NCBI GenBank assembly: GCA_029834535.1
Contig: JAQMWT010000388.1
Span: 124,001-188,000 of the forward strand
DNA length: 64,000 nucleotides
From: Chrysophaeum taylorii
Lineage: Eukaryota > Sar > Pelagophyceae > Pelagomonadales > Pelagomonadaceae
Direction of reading: 5' to 3'
Position numbers and translations under genes: made by a program. Of the stretch, positions 18,828 through 30,300 are shown in pieces. A model generated the notes under the pieces. It was given only the letters and a program-made list of their open reading frames with translations, was not told where the DNA came from and searched no databases. Position 1 is the stretch's first letter. Every line of letters begins with the position of its first letter.

Positions 18828-19860
18828 GCTCCGCAAGCGCAAGGTGGATGACGAGACGGGAGACTCTGAGCACGAAAATAAGCCTCATGAAGGCGAATTT
18901 ATTGGCGGCGCAGCAGGCAGTGGAGACAGCCGCCGACTTGTTGGAGGCTGCCGAGCGGGGCGAGGGCAAGCAATCGACTATGGCGCAGGCGTCCGCGAAG
19001 CAGACGGAGACGGAGGCGACGCCACCGAAAAAGAAGAAGCAGCAGTAGAATAACGACAATCCCAACACCATAGACATCGATCAGAACAACCGCGTCGATG
19101 AGCTTGCCGCCGTGCCCTCGGTCTAGTACAAGGCTAGGAATGACGGACCACACCTAGAACTAAATCTGCGGGGTCGGCCGCGAGATCATGGCCGGCAAAC
19201 TCAAGTACGATCAGCTCCAGACTACGGCCGATCCTCGGGTTCCCTATGCGACGATGACTCGCTGGATCAAGGACGACGCGGAGGTCATGAAGTGCAAGGG
19301 ACTGCGAATCGGCATCCAGGACAAGCTACGGCGCGAGAAGGTCCAGCTTGTCGAGGTCCGAAAGCGTAAGGAGCTGCTCTCGCCCTGGCGGAATCAAGGG
19401 TGTCGGCACCGTGCTGTGGGCCGTAGAAACGTAGCTGATGGTCGAGATTGCGGACGCGGCGAAGAAGGGCATGCCGTACCTTCTGCGAGCGGACATTAAG
19501 GACTTGGTCCTTGGGAGACGGCCAAGCATGCTCGCGCGTCTCAAACCAATTTCCGGGAAGCGCTACGCGAAGCGCAGCAACGTGAGCAAGCTGACAGACA
19601 GCTTCCTGCGGCGCTGCGAGGAGAAGGGTGTTGACCTCCCCCTGAGGCAGTTCCAGAATGAGACGCTGATCCGGGCCAGGAAGGACATTTTGGCGGTAAC
19701 TGGGGCCATCGAGACCGTGAAAGTCAGTCTCGATGCTACAGCGCCCGATCCCTCGCGGCGGGAACAAGCGCTCCCTCCTGCAGCCGACACGGCTGCGTGG
19801 TTGGTACCCATGATTACGCCGGCAAACTCGAGGCCGAGAAGCAGGACAACCAAGCGATAA
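18828..19860 (+). pseudogene. Decayed coding DNA with CENP-B/pogo-like DNA-binding segments
   Basis: Several consecutive protein-like segments occur in shifting frames: a basic start (MLRKRKVDDETGDSEHE), a helical stretch (MKANLLAAQQAVETAADLL), a Lys-rich end (PPKKKKQQ), and from 19188 a helix-turn-helix-like region (DPRVPYATMTRWIKDD). From 19438 comes a second block (GMPYLLRADIKDLVLG; KRYAKRSNVSKLTDSFLRR). The order of a pipsqueak-like HTH and then a second helical DNA-binding block recalls the N-terminus of pogo/Tigger/Tc5-type transposases and CENP-B. I see no DDE catalytic domain downstream. This is best read as a broken relic of a DNA transposon or of a related DNA-binding gene. Family assignment is weak. 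Confidence 0.35.
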
Positions 19861-20554
19861 TATCTGCCCCGGAGGAAGACAAGGCCTCCCAGGAGGAGGG
19901 TAAAAGGACCAAAATCTGGGAAACCGGCGCTCGGCGTCCGGGCGTCGTCGGAGGCCAATCTTGCTGTGGCGGGCACCCCGTCTATGCTTGCCTATAAGGA
20001 CCTCAAGGGCACCATCGTCTCAAGCCGCAGCACCTGTCCAAAGGCTAAAAACCAACAAGAAGGTCGATGGCCAGAATCCCCTGCTCGAACAAGCAAGCAA
20101 GCCCGCACCGAAAACGTCACTAATAACTCGCAGTACCCGCCAACACCTGCGCAACCACCATCGAGGAAAACTGGAACCAGCGACGGGGGCGCCAAGCGTG
20201 TAGATTGCGATTTTGACACCTCCGACGCCACCCCCACCCCCAATGATGCTGGCTTGATCATCTGCCCCCTAATGCGGAGCGGTGCAAAACCCAAATAGAA
20301 CCCCGCTGGTTTTGTACACCAGGACCGCCTTCGAACGGACGACCACCCGACGACACCCACGCGACCAATCGTCATTGTCCTAATCCCAACCACAGGACCA
20401 AATCGGAAGACCCCAGGACGCCGTTCCCAATGGCCAGGCGCACGGGCGTCGCGGCGCACCCTCCGTGCACAGTTTTCCCCCGTCGGGTTGCTAATTAAGT
20501 TTAGTGCCCAAAAGCAGATTTGAGGAACACGGGACGACGTACCTATGCCTAGTC

Positions 20555-20690
20555 TTTAAGCCTTGCGAGGGCATCCGCCCTCCCGGCGTAGGTTGGCACC
20601 TATTCGCCTCTCGGGCGGGCCGGTTGGCAGCCGGAACGTTCGCAGTGGGACGGGGTATGGCCGGGGGGCGCAGACGGAAGGTTATCGACG
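20555..20690 (+). repeat. Dispersed repeat, copy 1
   Basis: Shares blocks CCTCCCGGCGTAGGT, GCACCT.TTCGCCTC, CGGTTGG.AGCCGGA and TGGCCGGGGGGCGCAGA with a second copy at about 22380-22490, in the same orientation. The two copies flank the RMND1-like gene. Identity is imperfect and the element's exact ends are unclear. Confidence 0.7.
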
Positions 20691-20849
20691 AGTTGGTTGT
20701 CAGTCACATCGCGGTCTCCTCGTCGCATGGCGACAAGCTTGATGATCACTCTCCGCCGACCCACCTTTCGGCGCCCCTCGTCTACAGGCCCGTGATTCCG
20801 GACTGGCTCCTGTCGGTCCGGCCTGGCTCCCATGCTCGGGAGAGGTCTG

Positions 20850-20850
20850 A

Positions 20851-20883
<33 letters not shown>

Positions 20884-20943
20884 ATTAGTTAGTTAGTTAG
20901 TTAGTTAGTCATTAACAACAACAACAACAACAACAACAACAAG
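20850..20943. repeat. (AGTT)n then (AAC)n microsatellites
   Basis: About fourteen AGTT tetranucleotides, with one AATT interruption, followed by about ten AAC triplets. They lie just downstream of the RMND1-like stop codon. Confidence 0.85.
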
Positions 20944-20982
20944 CTAAGCCAAGCCATCCGAGGTTGTTTTTGTTGTGTCGTG

Positions 20983-22278
20983 CTAGAGGCCGCGCATCGG
21001 GATCGGGAGCATGCGGTCCAGGGCGAAGGCGAGAACTGTGACAAAAATTTCGACGGCGATAAGGCAGATAATGATGAGCTCGAGCTTGGAGGAGTGGTTA
21101 TTTGTGAGCTGGGTGTTGAGGACGTCGAGGAGGTCCTTCATGACGTCGAGGCGTTGGTTCAAAAGGGCGACCTGCGGGCCGGAGACGAGGTCGCGAGCGA
21201 GAACGACGAGGGCGAGGCAGCCACGGAGAGCGTGGCGGCGAGTTTTACTTACTCACCCTATCTTGAACGTCGAGCCATTCGTAGACGCGGCGGTACTTGG
21301 GTTCGTGGAGATCGTCCTCCCAGAGAAAGTCGGGCGAGTCGAGAATGTCGGTAGCGAGGTTCCTGCGGTGTCTTTGCGCGAGGTATTCAGTCGCTACGCA
21401 CACTTGAGCGCGCTCGAGGAAGACTTTCCCAATCATCATGGAGATTTCCTTTTCGTCGAGGTCCGTAGTGCCCGTCTCGGCAAGTCTCGCGGGGATGTCC
21501 TGTAGCTCGTTGATAGTCGCGGCAACCCTCGCCTCCCACACGAAGAGGCGCGCGGACTGCGCCATGGCGTAGGAGACGCTCAACTTTTCGAGCGAATCTT
21601 CGTCTGATTCGAGTCGAACCACATCGCGCTTGCAGCCAAAGACGCCGTCGACGCGATAAATCATCGTGTCGTGGGCCTCGACGCGCTCCGCGGCGAGTAC
21701 CGTGCCATTCACGTAGTCGGCCGCCAGCAGGCCCGACACAATCTCGCGTTCAACTTTTTGGGCGAACCCCCACAGCACGACGCAGCCTGCGCGTTCCGGG
21801 TCGCCCGCCGTCCGTCCGCGGAAGACTCGCCGAAACTGAAGACGAAGACGTCCTTCGTCTCCGGCGCACCAATCGCTTGCGAGTGAAGCGCCTAAGCGTT
21901 GAGTCGACCCCCAGACGACGACGACAACCGTACGTCTTCGAGCATCGCGTCGTGCCATCGACCGTCGGGCCGCCGCACCTCGCGCGCCTTGATCCCCGCC
22001 AACAGCGCCTCGCAGTCGACATCCTCGCCAACTGCATACACTGAAACGCGCATATGCCCGTCATCGTCCTGCTGCTGCACTCGTTTCAATCGTCTCGTGT
22101 TCTCGCCCTTCTTCACACTCCCCGACGTCAGCTTCGACGACGAACGGCGCGGGGGAGCCGTTGCCGCCAATGTAATAGGGGTCCTTACCATACCCCCAGG
22201 CTTCCGCAACGACGGCGGCTGCCGCAGCCCGCTTCCCCCTGTCGCCACGACCATCAACATCAACCATCTTCGAAGCAT
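20983..22278 (-). CDS. RMND1: RMND1/Sif2 family (DUF155) mitochondrial-type membrane protein
   Basis: Four exons (21934-22278, 21831-21891, 21257-21786, 20983-21171) give about 374 residues. Family blocks appear only after splicing: ETKDVFVFSFG|CVVLWGFAQ, EKLSVSYAMAQSARLFVWE, DIPARLAETGTTDLDEKEI, LDSPDFLWEDDLHEPKYRRV, VALLNQRLDVMKDLLDVLN, and a C-terminal transmembrane helix (ELIIICLIAVEIFVTVLAFA). RMND1 proteins anchor to the mitochondrial inner membrane and support mitochondrial translation; the basic N-terminus here fits an organellar leader. Introns are 42, 44 and 85 nt. The 44-nt intron (21787-21830) appears to begin GCGAGT, a GC-AG intron, because only that junction restores the conserved FG-CVV join. 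Confidence 0.9.
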
Positions 22279-22379
22279 GTCGTTACGCTCAAACCCCACA
22301 AAGAGTGTTTCTTTACTCTTTTGTGTTCGAACCGTGTGTTTGCGATCGAGGGCGGTGCCTTCGGAACCAGCGCATAGCG

Positions 22380-22490
22380 AGGGAACTCGTCCTCCCGGCG
22401 TAGGTAAGCACCTGTTCGCCTCCGCACCGGTTGGAAGCCGGAGCGTCTGCAGGGACGGGTTGTGGCCGGGGGGCGCAGAAGGAAACGTCA
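22380..22490 (+). repeat. Dispersed repeat, copy 2
   Basis: Second copy of the repeat at 20555-20690, in direct orientation, lying upstream of the RMND1-like start codon. Confidence 0.7.
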
Positions 22491-22876
22491 AAGTTTCAGT
22501 CGGAGAGCAGTAGTCATACATACAGTCGATAGGGGGGGCGTTGAGCCCGACGCGGGACACTTTGGCGAGGCTCTATGTATTTTTAGAAGTCGGCTTCGTT
22601 GACTACGGGGTGTTTTGTGTGCCGCGTGCTCGCCGTCGCCCGGGGGTGGATGGTTGGCTCGACGTCCTATCTATTTCTATCTATCTGATTATCAGATGCG
22701 GCGTACAGTACCTCAAACCGAACGTCAACCGGGGCCAAAAACTGCCATGCGCGAATCAAACAAGTGGTGAGCTTTTTTCCACGCCTATCGGATGGATACA
22801 AAAGCTTGGAACACCGTCGTCATTCGCACGTAAACAACCGATACGGAGTAGTTACGGGATCAGCCGTGGTGTAACG

Positions 22877-23131
22877 AGCACATGACGTCAGATCATTTTT
22901 AACATCCTCGTTCGACGGCGTCCTTGTCGATGCCTTGAAGCTACTACAACTTTCCTTAAAGTGAAAGGGAACGCGGACGTACCACTGACATAGACCTTAT
23001 CTGCGCACATGACGTCACATCATTTTTAACATCCTCGTTTGAAGATGTCCTCGTCGATGCCTTGAAGCTACTTCAACTTTCCCTAAAGTGAACGGGAACT
23101 GGGACGTACCACTGACGTACGCATTATCTTC
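22877..23131. repeat. Two-copy 127-bp tandem repeat with TGACGTCA sites
   Basis: Unit 1 starts near 22877 and unit 2 near 23004, offset by 127 bp. Shared blocks include CATTTTTAACATCCTCGTT, GTCGATGCCTTGAAGCTACT and GACGTACCACTGAC. Each unit begins with a perfect palindromic TGACGTCA (22883-22890 and 23010-23017), the classic CRE-type bZIP site. The MYB start codon is about 255 bp downstream. Confidence 0.85.
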
Positions 23132-23386
23132 GTTTTGATAAGAAACTGCCTACAGGGTATGTATTGGCATTTTTGAATGCTTTGTAGACATCGACAAAAC
23201 AATAGGGTCAGTATAGAGACCGAAGAGACCACAACGAATCCCTGTCGTGAGCGCTAGGCTTGAGCCGCGACTCCTCCTGAGCGGGAGCGGAAGCGGAAGC
23301 GCCTGCAGTGGCGCGAGGCAGCTCGTTGTGACGGCGTGGCGACTCTACGTTACGTAAGCAGTGCGCGTCGGTCGCGCAGTTTGGCA

Positions 23387-25727
23387 ATGAAGCGCTACAT
23401 GGGGATGAGATCCCCCGATTCGAGCATGGAACTCCGAGCCGAAGGGCTGCGGCGCGGCGAGCGCAAGCGCCAGCAATCGGGGCAGGCCTGGGATTCGTCG
23501 ACGGCCTCCAACGGCACTCCACGTCGCATTTTTCCTGACCAGTCGCCTTCGGCGGGCATTCCTGCTTCGCTCGACACAACGCTATCCGGTCCCGTGGCCG
23601 CGCCCGAGGCTGTTTCCGCGACGGGCGACCAGCGGTTCGGCATGAACACGCGATCGAGCGGGCCGGTGGTGACCGAGAATGGTCCGTGGACCGAAGAGGA
23701 AGACGCAGTGCTACGCGAGGGCGTGCTTCGCTTCGGGACGCAGGCCTGGGACAAGGTCGCGAACCACCTGCTGCCGCCGGTGACGGGCGGGCCACAGAAG
23801 CGCAAAGCCGCCGATTGTTCAGCAAGATGGGACGCGGTGGTGCGACACACGGCGGTCAAAGGACCGTGGCTGCCGGAGGAGGATGCGCTGCTGCGGCAGC
23901 ACGTCGCAAAGTTCGGGCCCAAACGCTGGGCTCTCATCGCGACCCACATCCCCGGTCGCGCCGGTAAGCAATGCCGCGAGGTACGTTCGCAGCGTCATCA
24001 AATTGTGCCTCGGTGGTGTAGTTGTCGTTGTGTTTACTTGGGTGATTCTTTGTGCTTTGTATCTGCAGCGCTGGTTGAACCACCTCGACACTCGCGTGAT
24101 CAAGAGCGACTGGACGCCGGAGGAAGATGGGATCTTGCTCGATGCGCAGCAGAGGGTGGGAAACAAGTGGTCTGAAATCGCTCGTCTGCTGCCAGGGCGC
24201 GCCGAGAATGCTGTAAAGAATCGTTTCAATTCGCTGATCACGAAACGGCTCACGCACGGCATCGAGGTGGCGCGCGCGGCGGGTGTCGTTGATGGCAAGT
24301 ATGGCGAAGCGGCTTTAGGGTTAAACGGGGAACGTCATTTCGATGACTACGACGATGCCGAAGAGGCGAATATCGAGTTGAAGAGTCCTCAGGAGATTTT
24401 GGCGCTCATGTTTCGGCGCATAGGCGAGTCGGACCACGTCGCAACTCGAATACCCGACATCCGCGTCACTCCCGAGAAAGACGATATGTGCGAACTGGAA
24501 ATTGGCGAATACGACGATGAACAAACGCCGTTGAGCTTGAAACTCGACACGCGACCGGCAACCGCGGGCTCGGCGACTCGCGTCTCGACGGCCAAGCCCA
24601 TCGTCAAATCACCCGAGACCGAGCTGCAGTGTTTGAATCTCGCACATCGATTTTGGGGACAGGAGCGAGAGCGAAACGACTTGTTTCAGCGTGTCGCGTT
24701 CTCGAACACGGAATGGGATGACCTTGAGGCAAAGGCAGCGAGGCGTGCGACTGAAAATCCGAATGATGTGGCCGCTGCTACTGCTGCTGCAACAGCAGCT
24801 CTCGGGGACAGCTTCCTTCCGCCGAAACATGCACTTTCGCCACAGTTGGGTGGGAGTTCGCACCACCATGCTGATCCACTGAGATCCTCCTCGCTTCTCG
24901 GAAACGACCCACAACTTCGCGGCCTCGTCCGCGAAGCGCCTGCTTCAAAGATGGGAGACGCCGACGAGGTCGCGGTCAAACTCTCGGGAACGCTATGCAG
25001 CCTGTCATTAGACGATGCTTCCTGGCTCGGAGACATCATCGACGCCTCGTTCGACCACATCCCGCGCGGTATCGGAAAAGGCGACGCTAAGATGTCGTGG
25101 AATCCTTTGTCGCCGCGAACATCCCAGACGTCGAACGGCGGCGGGAGGGCCGCACCGCGCAACGCATCCTCAGTCAAGATGAGTGGCAGCATCGAGGACT
25201 GGGGAACACCTCTCATCGGCTCGTCGTTCGCGGGGCAAAATGCCGGTTTCGAAGCCTCACTCGACAGGCCTACGAGTCCCATGGCGACCACCGCGCCCGC
25301 GGCTGCTTGCGTTCCGCCGCAGCCAGAATCATCACCGCAATCAGATGCCGCTGTCCGAACTACGCTCCACGACATGAACATGCGCGCACGTAACAACTTC
25401 GATCCGATCACTGCCATCAGCGACACCTCCATGTCGCTGGATAACGTTGACTGGGACTTGATTCTCAAGATGAGTAGCGCGCCGAGGTCGGACCAAATCG
25501 CCGTTTCTACCGAGCAGAAGCCAGAGTCTTCGATGCCGCCGCCGCTGTCCAGCGAAATTTCGTTCGGTGACCTTACACAGCAGCAAGAACAGCAACAAAA
25601 TGCTCATCATAAAGTCGTTGGGATCGACCCGAGCGTGATCGCCGCGTCCCTGCCTCTCGATGAAAACGAGCTCACGCCGCGCGCGAGACAACTCCTCTCG
25701 CTCGTGATGCGTGACCAGCGCAAGTGA
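23387..25727 (+). CDS. Three-repeat (R1R2R3) MYB transcription factor
   Basis: Two exons (23387-23980, 24069-25727) with an 88-nt intron (GTACGT...CTGCAG, phase 0) give 750 residues. Three MYB repeats are visible: R1 GPWTEEEDAVLREGVLRFG..W (about residues 100-155, with a short extra loop containing GGPQKRKA), R2 GPWLPEEDALLRQHVAKFG (about 160-210), and R3 DWTPEEDGILLDAQQRVGNKW ending AENAVKNRFNSL (about 212-262). The intron splits R2 from R3's linker at CRE|RWLNHL, and only splicing gives the full third repeat. 3R-MYBs bind MSA-type promoter elements and control cell-cycle genes in plants and protists. The remaining 480 residues are Ser/Pro/Asp-rich and likely disordered regulatory sequence. 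Confidence 0.92.
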
Positions 25728-26433
25728 AAGCGGCATTGAGCGAACAGTCGCCTCAATCTGTTTTTTTTAATCGATCGACCTCGCAAAAACCCCACCCACC
25801 ATCCTAAAAGTCCGCCAGCCACGTGCGACTGCGAGGTGCCATACAGACAGACACGCAGAATATGGCGCCCCAGTTGAACGGCATGAAACACGCCGAGCAG
25901 GATGATCCAGCACGGCTCGCGCACGGCGTGTACTCCCCCCGATTTTAATCAATCTGCGCGCCCAAGGCACCATAGTCATCATCATCACGTCAGCATCCCC
26001 CCCACCTTCGTGACGACGCCCCCGACCACCTTCGCCGCCGCGATTTAAATTATTCGCGTGCGAGCGCGCGTCGGCATTTTTTTTGCTCACGTAGTACGTC
26101 GGCGGCCGTCGACACGTGCGTGCAAAGTGCCTGGAGCCCATTATTCTCGCGGATATATTAATAAATTTACATTCCTAGCTACAAAGGCACAAAATGCATA
26201 CCTCTGGAGGGCATCGGGACAACCTGAGGAGGGAGGGAGGGAGGGAGGGAGTTTCCTTTGCTGGCGGGCTCCCTCCGCCACCCTCCAGCTACGGTGCGAG
26301 GAGGTATGTGTTTCTCCCGGGGCGTAGTGTACTGTGTTGGGAGATCGCGCACTGTCGGTGGTACCTCCCCTGCGCCGAGCGGGGGAAGGCAAGCAAATTC
26401 GAGCGAAGAAGTAGGGTAAGGGTGTGATCGGCG
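25728..26433. other. Intergenic region upstream of the P5A-ATPase gene
   Basis: It contains poly-T near 25761-25769 and a (GGGA)n run at about 26231-26250. It includes the MYB gene's 3' flank and the ATPase promoter. No gene is supported. Confidence 0.4.
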
Positions 26434-29400
26434 ATGAGCGCCATCGCGACGGTCGAGCTGTACCGCAGGAAGAGCACGGTCGCACGGCTGGACATCGTGC
26501 CGTTTGGCGTGTGCCACTTGGCGCTTCACGTGCAGGCCTGGCGCTTAGTCGGAGTGCGCGGCGCAAAGCAGGAGGTGGTCTGGCTGATGATTGCCATTCC
26601 GTGCGTGCTCGTTCTGCACCTGCTGACCTTTCTGAGCACACGATGGAGCGTACGTTGGAAGTGCGCCGTCGCTTACGAGCGGTGTCCGTCGTGGGAGGTT
26701 GCCGATTGGGCGCTGGTGACCCCCCCCCGGAATGGCGGAAAAGCCGGGCTGGTGGCATTGCATCGGGACTCGGCCAAGGGCCAGTCCGGCGCGTGGTTTT
26801 CGTTCCAGAAACGAACATTCGTCAGAGACCCGGCGTCGAGGAGCGGGTGGTCGCCCTTGACGAGTCCGTTTGAGGGCGTGGCGGTGAACGAGTACGTCGC
26901 CGAGCGTCGTCGGGGTGTCGAGTCCGAGCGCGAGCTCGCGGCGGCGCGCCTCAAGTGGGGCGCGAACGAGTTCGAGATACCGGACCCAACGTTTCTCGAG
27001 TTGTTCGAGGAACACTACTTGGCCCCGTTCTTCGTGTTCCAGGTCGCATGCTGCGTTTTGTGGTCGCTCGACGAGTATTGGCTCTACAGCGCGTTCACGC
27101 TGCTGATGCTCTTGGTCTTCGAGGCGACGCTGTGCGCGCAGCGCTTTAGGAGCCTCGAGCACCTGAGGGGGGTTCGCAAACCGCCTCGATTGCTCTTCGT
27201 GTTTCGCGACCAGCAGTGGCGCACCTGCTCCTCGGACGATTTGGTGCCGGGCGACGTCGCGAGTTTCTCGGTGTCGTCTCCCGGCGTAGGGCGTCGGAGA
27301 CTCCTTCGCGCGCCCGTCTTCTTCGCGCCGTGCGACGCGGTCGTCCTCAAGGGCTCGTGCGTCGTCAACGAAGCGATGCTCACGGGCGAGAGCGTCCCCC
27401 AACGCAAGGACGCGCTCGTCCTCGACGGCGACAACGGTCCGGGCGAGAAGCTCGACCTCGACGGCGCGCACCGCCGCCACGTGGTCTTCGGGGGCACGGA
27501 AGTTCTCGACGCGACCGTCAATCCACCGAATCTTAGCGGATCGTCGGCTGATGCAAAGACTGCGCGCCATCCGCTCTCGATGGCCCCCCCGGACCGCGGC
27601 GTCGTCGTCCACGTCGTGCGCACGGGCTTCGAGACGTCCCAGGGCCAGCTCATGCGAATGATACTCTACGCGACCGAGCGCGTCGTCGGCTCGACGGATT
27701 CCGCGGCGTTCATCGGGGTTCTGCTTCTCTTCGCGCTCGCAGCGGCGGGCTACGTGTTGCGCGAGGGCCTCAAGGACGATCCCCCCCGGAACCGCTTCAA
27801 GTTGTGCCTCCACTGCGTGCTCATCATCACCTCGGTCGTCCCGCCCGAGCTCCCGATGGAGCTCAGTTTGGCGGTGACCAATTCGCTCGCCGCGCTCTCC
27901 AAGGCGTCGGTCTTTTGCACCGAGCCCTTTCGGGTCGCCTTCGCAGGCGCGGTCGACGTGTGCTGCTTTGACAAAACGGGAACTCTCACGCGCGACGAGC
28001 TGACGCTTCGGGGCGTTCACGCGCGCGACGTCGAGACGGGCGAAGGCCGCTTCTTCGAGACCGCGTCGCCGCCAACGGGCGACCTCGAGGCGAGACTCAA
28101 CGACCCCAACGCGGCGCTCGTCCTCGGCTGCTGCCACTCGCTCGCCGTGCTCGAGGACGGCACCATTATCGGCGAAACCCTCGAACGCGCGCAGTTCGAT
28201 GGGATGCGAGATTCGTGGAGACTCGTCGCGACCGACGTCCTCCAGCACCGCGCCTCGTCCCGGCAGCCTTGGTCTTCCGCCGCCACGACCAAAGCAGCAG
28301 CAGCATTACTACCCGTCGGGCATCATCACAACAACAACAACAACAACTTCAACGCTACTCCCACGAGGATTGTTGCGACAACCCTCAGGATCGTGAAACG
28401 GTACGCGTTCGTCTCGGAGCTGCGCCGGATGAGCTGCGTGGTCGTCGTCGACGAGCAACCCCGAAAGAGAGCGTGGCTCGTGTGCAAGGGCGCACCCGAG
28501 GTGATCAAGACTCGGCTCGCGAACGTCCCCGCAGACTACGACGCCTCCTGGCGAGCTCGCGCGATACTCGGCGAGCGCGTCCTCGCTCTCGCGTCGCGCT
28601 CCGTCCGCGACGACGAGGATTACCGCCGGCTGGCGAGGGCCGACGCCGAGCGCCGGCTCGACTTCCGCGGTTTCGTCGCGTTTTCGAGTCCGCTCAAACC
28701 CGGCACGCGCGCCGTCATCAAGGAGCTCATGGCCTCGACGCATCGCTGCATCGTGATCACGGGCGACGGCGCGCTCACGGCCGCCCACGTCGCGCGACAA
28801 GTAGGCATCCTGACCGCCAACCTCGCGGACGTTCTCGTGCGGACGCCGGACAACCGCGCGTGCTGGCGCTCGCTTATCAGCGAGTCGGACGACGGTGAAG
28901 GTGAAGATCCGTTTCGCGCTCGCGACGTAGCCGAAAGGGCTCGTTTCCGCGACCTCGTCGTGCGCGGCGACGGTCTTTCGGCGCTCGACGCGCGCGACGC
29001 GACCTTCGCGTGCCGCCACGCGCTCGTGTTCGCGCGCGTCGCGCCCAACCAAAAGGAGCAGGTCGTCGCCGTACTCAATGCCGCGGGTCACACGACGCTC
29101 ATGTGCGGCGATGGCACCAACGACGTCGGTGCCTTGAAACGAGCCCACGTCGGGGTGTCGATTATGAACAGCCCGGCGCTCGAGGCGCGACTCGAGCGCG
29201 CAGAGCAGCAGGCCGCCTCCTCGTCAAGGCATCATCCCCGATTGGCCGACTTCGAGATGGATGCCATGGACCTCGATCCGACGCTCGTCAACCTCGGAGA
29301 CGCCTCGATTGCCTCGCCGTTCACCTCGAAGCGCACCACGATCGACTGCGTCCTTTCGATCGTCTGCCAAGGCCGATGCACCCTCGTTACGATGATACAG

Positions 29401-30300
29401 GTTTTCCAGCGCCATGTCCTGAATGCGCGAATGCGCGAATGCTCGATTGTGAATGCGAATGTGAATGCGAATGCTCGATTGTGAATGCGAATGTGAATGC
29501 GAATGTGAATGCGAATGTGAATGCGAATGTGAATGCGAATGTGAATGCGAATGCTCACTGTCGTAGGTCTTCAAGATATTGGCCCTCATGTGCTTGTTGA
29601 GCGCGGGCATGTTGTCGGTGTTGTATCTCAACGGAGTCAAGCAAGGCGACTCGCAAATGACTGTCGCGGGACTCTCGACGGCGGTCTTCTTTTTTCTGCT
29701 GAGCCGGGCGCAGCCGCTCCGAAAGCTCTCGTCGCGACGGCCACCGCAGCGAGTCTTTGACGCGCGGCCCGCGGCGTCGATCGTAGTGCAGTTCGTCATT
29801 CACCTCGCTGCTCTCTTCGCGACGATGCGCTTATGCGAGCCGTACTCGCCTAAGGCCGACCCTCGCCACGTACCCGACGGTGCGTTCGTGCCGTCGGTCA
29901 TCAACACGTCCGTCTTCCTCCTGACTGCGGTTCTTCAATTGAACACATTTGGCACCAACTACCAGGGCCATCCCTTCATGCAGTCGCTCGCCGAACACAA
30001 AGCTCTATCGTAAGTCGTGCTGCTGCGGTGCTTGCGACGCCTCATATCACCGTCCCGAAAATAGGGGGTTGCTGTTCGTCTGCTATGCGCTGCTCGCCGT
30101 CGCCGCTAGTGGCGTACGACCCCGGCGTCTCAGACCAAGAAGACTTCACAACAGATTCCCTTTTTTTCGCGTAGGTCGTGCCCGTTCTCTCGCGCTGGCT
30201 CCAGCTCGTCGACGCGCCCACTCCCGGGTTTCGGTTGCAATTGTTCGGTATTCTTCTTGCCGATACCGCCGCTTCTTGGTTGGTCGCATTCGTACTTTGA
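26434..30300 (+). CDS. ATP13A1: P5A-type ATPase (ATP13A1/Spf1), ER transmembrane-helix dislocase
   Basis: Four exons (26434-29400, 29567-30009, 30065-30113, 30175-30300) give about 1194 residues, matching human ATP13A1 (about 1200). P5A-ATPases sit in the ER membrane and extract mistargeted transmembrane helices. The P5A signature in helix M4 is PPELPMEL at about 470-477. The phosphorylation motif DKTGTLT starts at Asp513, preceded by FCTEPFR and VDVCCF. TGES and GDGTNDVGALKRAHVGVS are present. Splicing recovers the C-terminal helices: MIQ|VFKILALMCLLSAG, then GLLFVCYALLAVAASG|VVPVLSRWLQLVDAPTPGF. Introns are 166, 55 and 61 nt; the first is inflated by a 12-bp minisatellite. An Asn run (AAC repeat, near 28327) lies in the N domain. 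Confidence 0.95.
29444..29556. repeat. 12-bp minisatellite inside an intron
   Basis: Repeats of GCGAATGTGAAT with GCGAATGCTCGA variants at the left. It fills most of the first intron (29401-29566) of the P5A-ATPase gene. The unit stays open in all frames, giving misleading repetitive peptides. Confidence 0.9.

Larger units (their letters stand above)
19861..20982. other. Intergenic, relic-like and repeat-containing DNA
   Basis: No intact gene is seen. It may include the decayed 3' part of the relic to the left. It contains one copy of a dispersed repeat (20555-20690) and adjoining (AGTT)n and (AAC)n microsatellites close to the RMND1-like gene's stop codon. Confidence 0.4.
22279..23386. promoter_or_regulatory. 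Divergent upstream region of RMND1-like and MYB genes
   Basis: This 1.1-kb region carries dispersed repeat copy 2 and a two-copy 127-bp tandem duplication, each copy with a perfect TGACGTCA site. No protein-coding gene is supported. Confidence 0.45.

Noticed and set aside
20555-20690. Structured RNA or tRNA-derived SINE
   Set aside because: GC-rich short inverted segments are present in both copies, but no tRNA A/B boxes or consistent fold could be recognised by eye, so it is left as an unclassified repeat.
29232-29799. Minus-strand frames full of HSHSHS or IRIHIRIH repeats
   Set aside because: They are readings of the 12-bp minisatellite in the P5A-ATPase intron and the opposite strand of its exons, not a protein.
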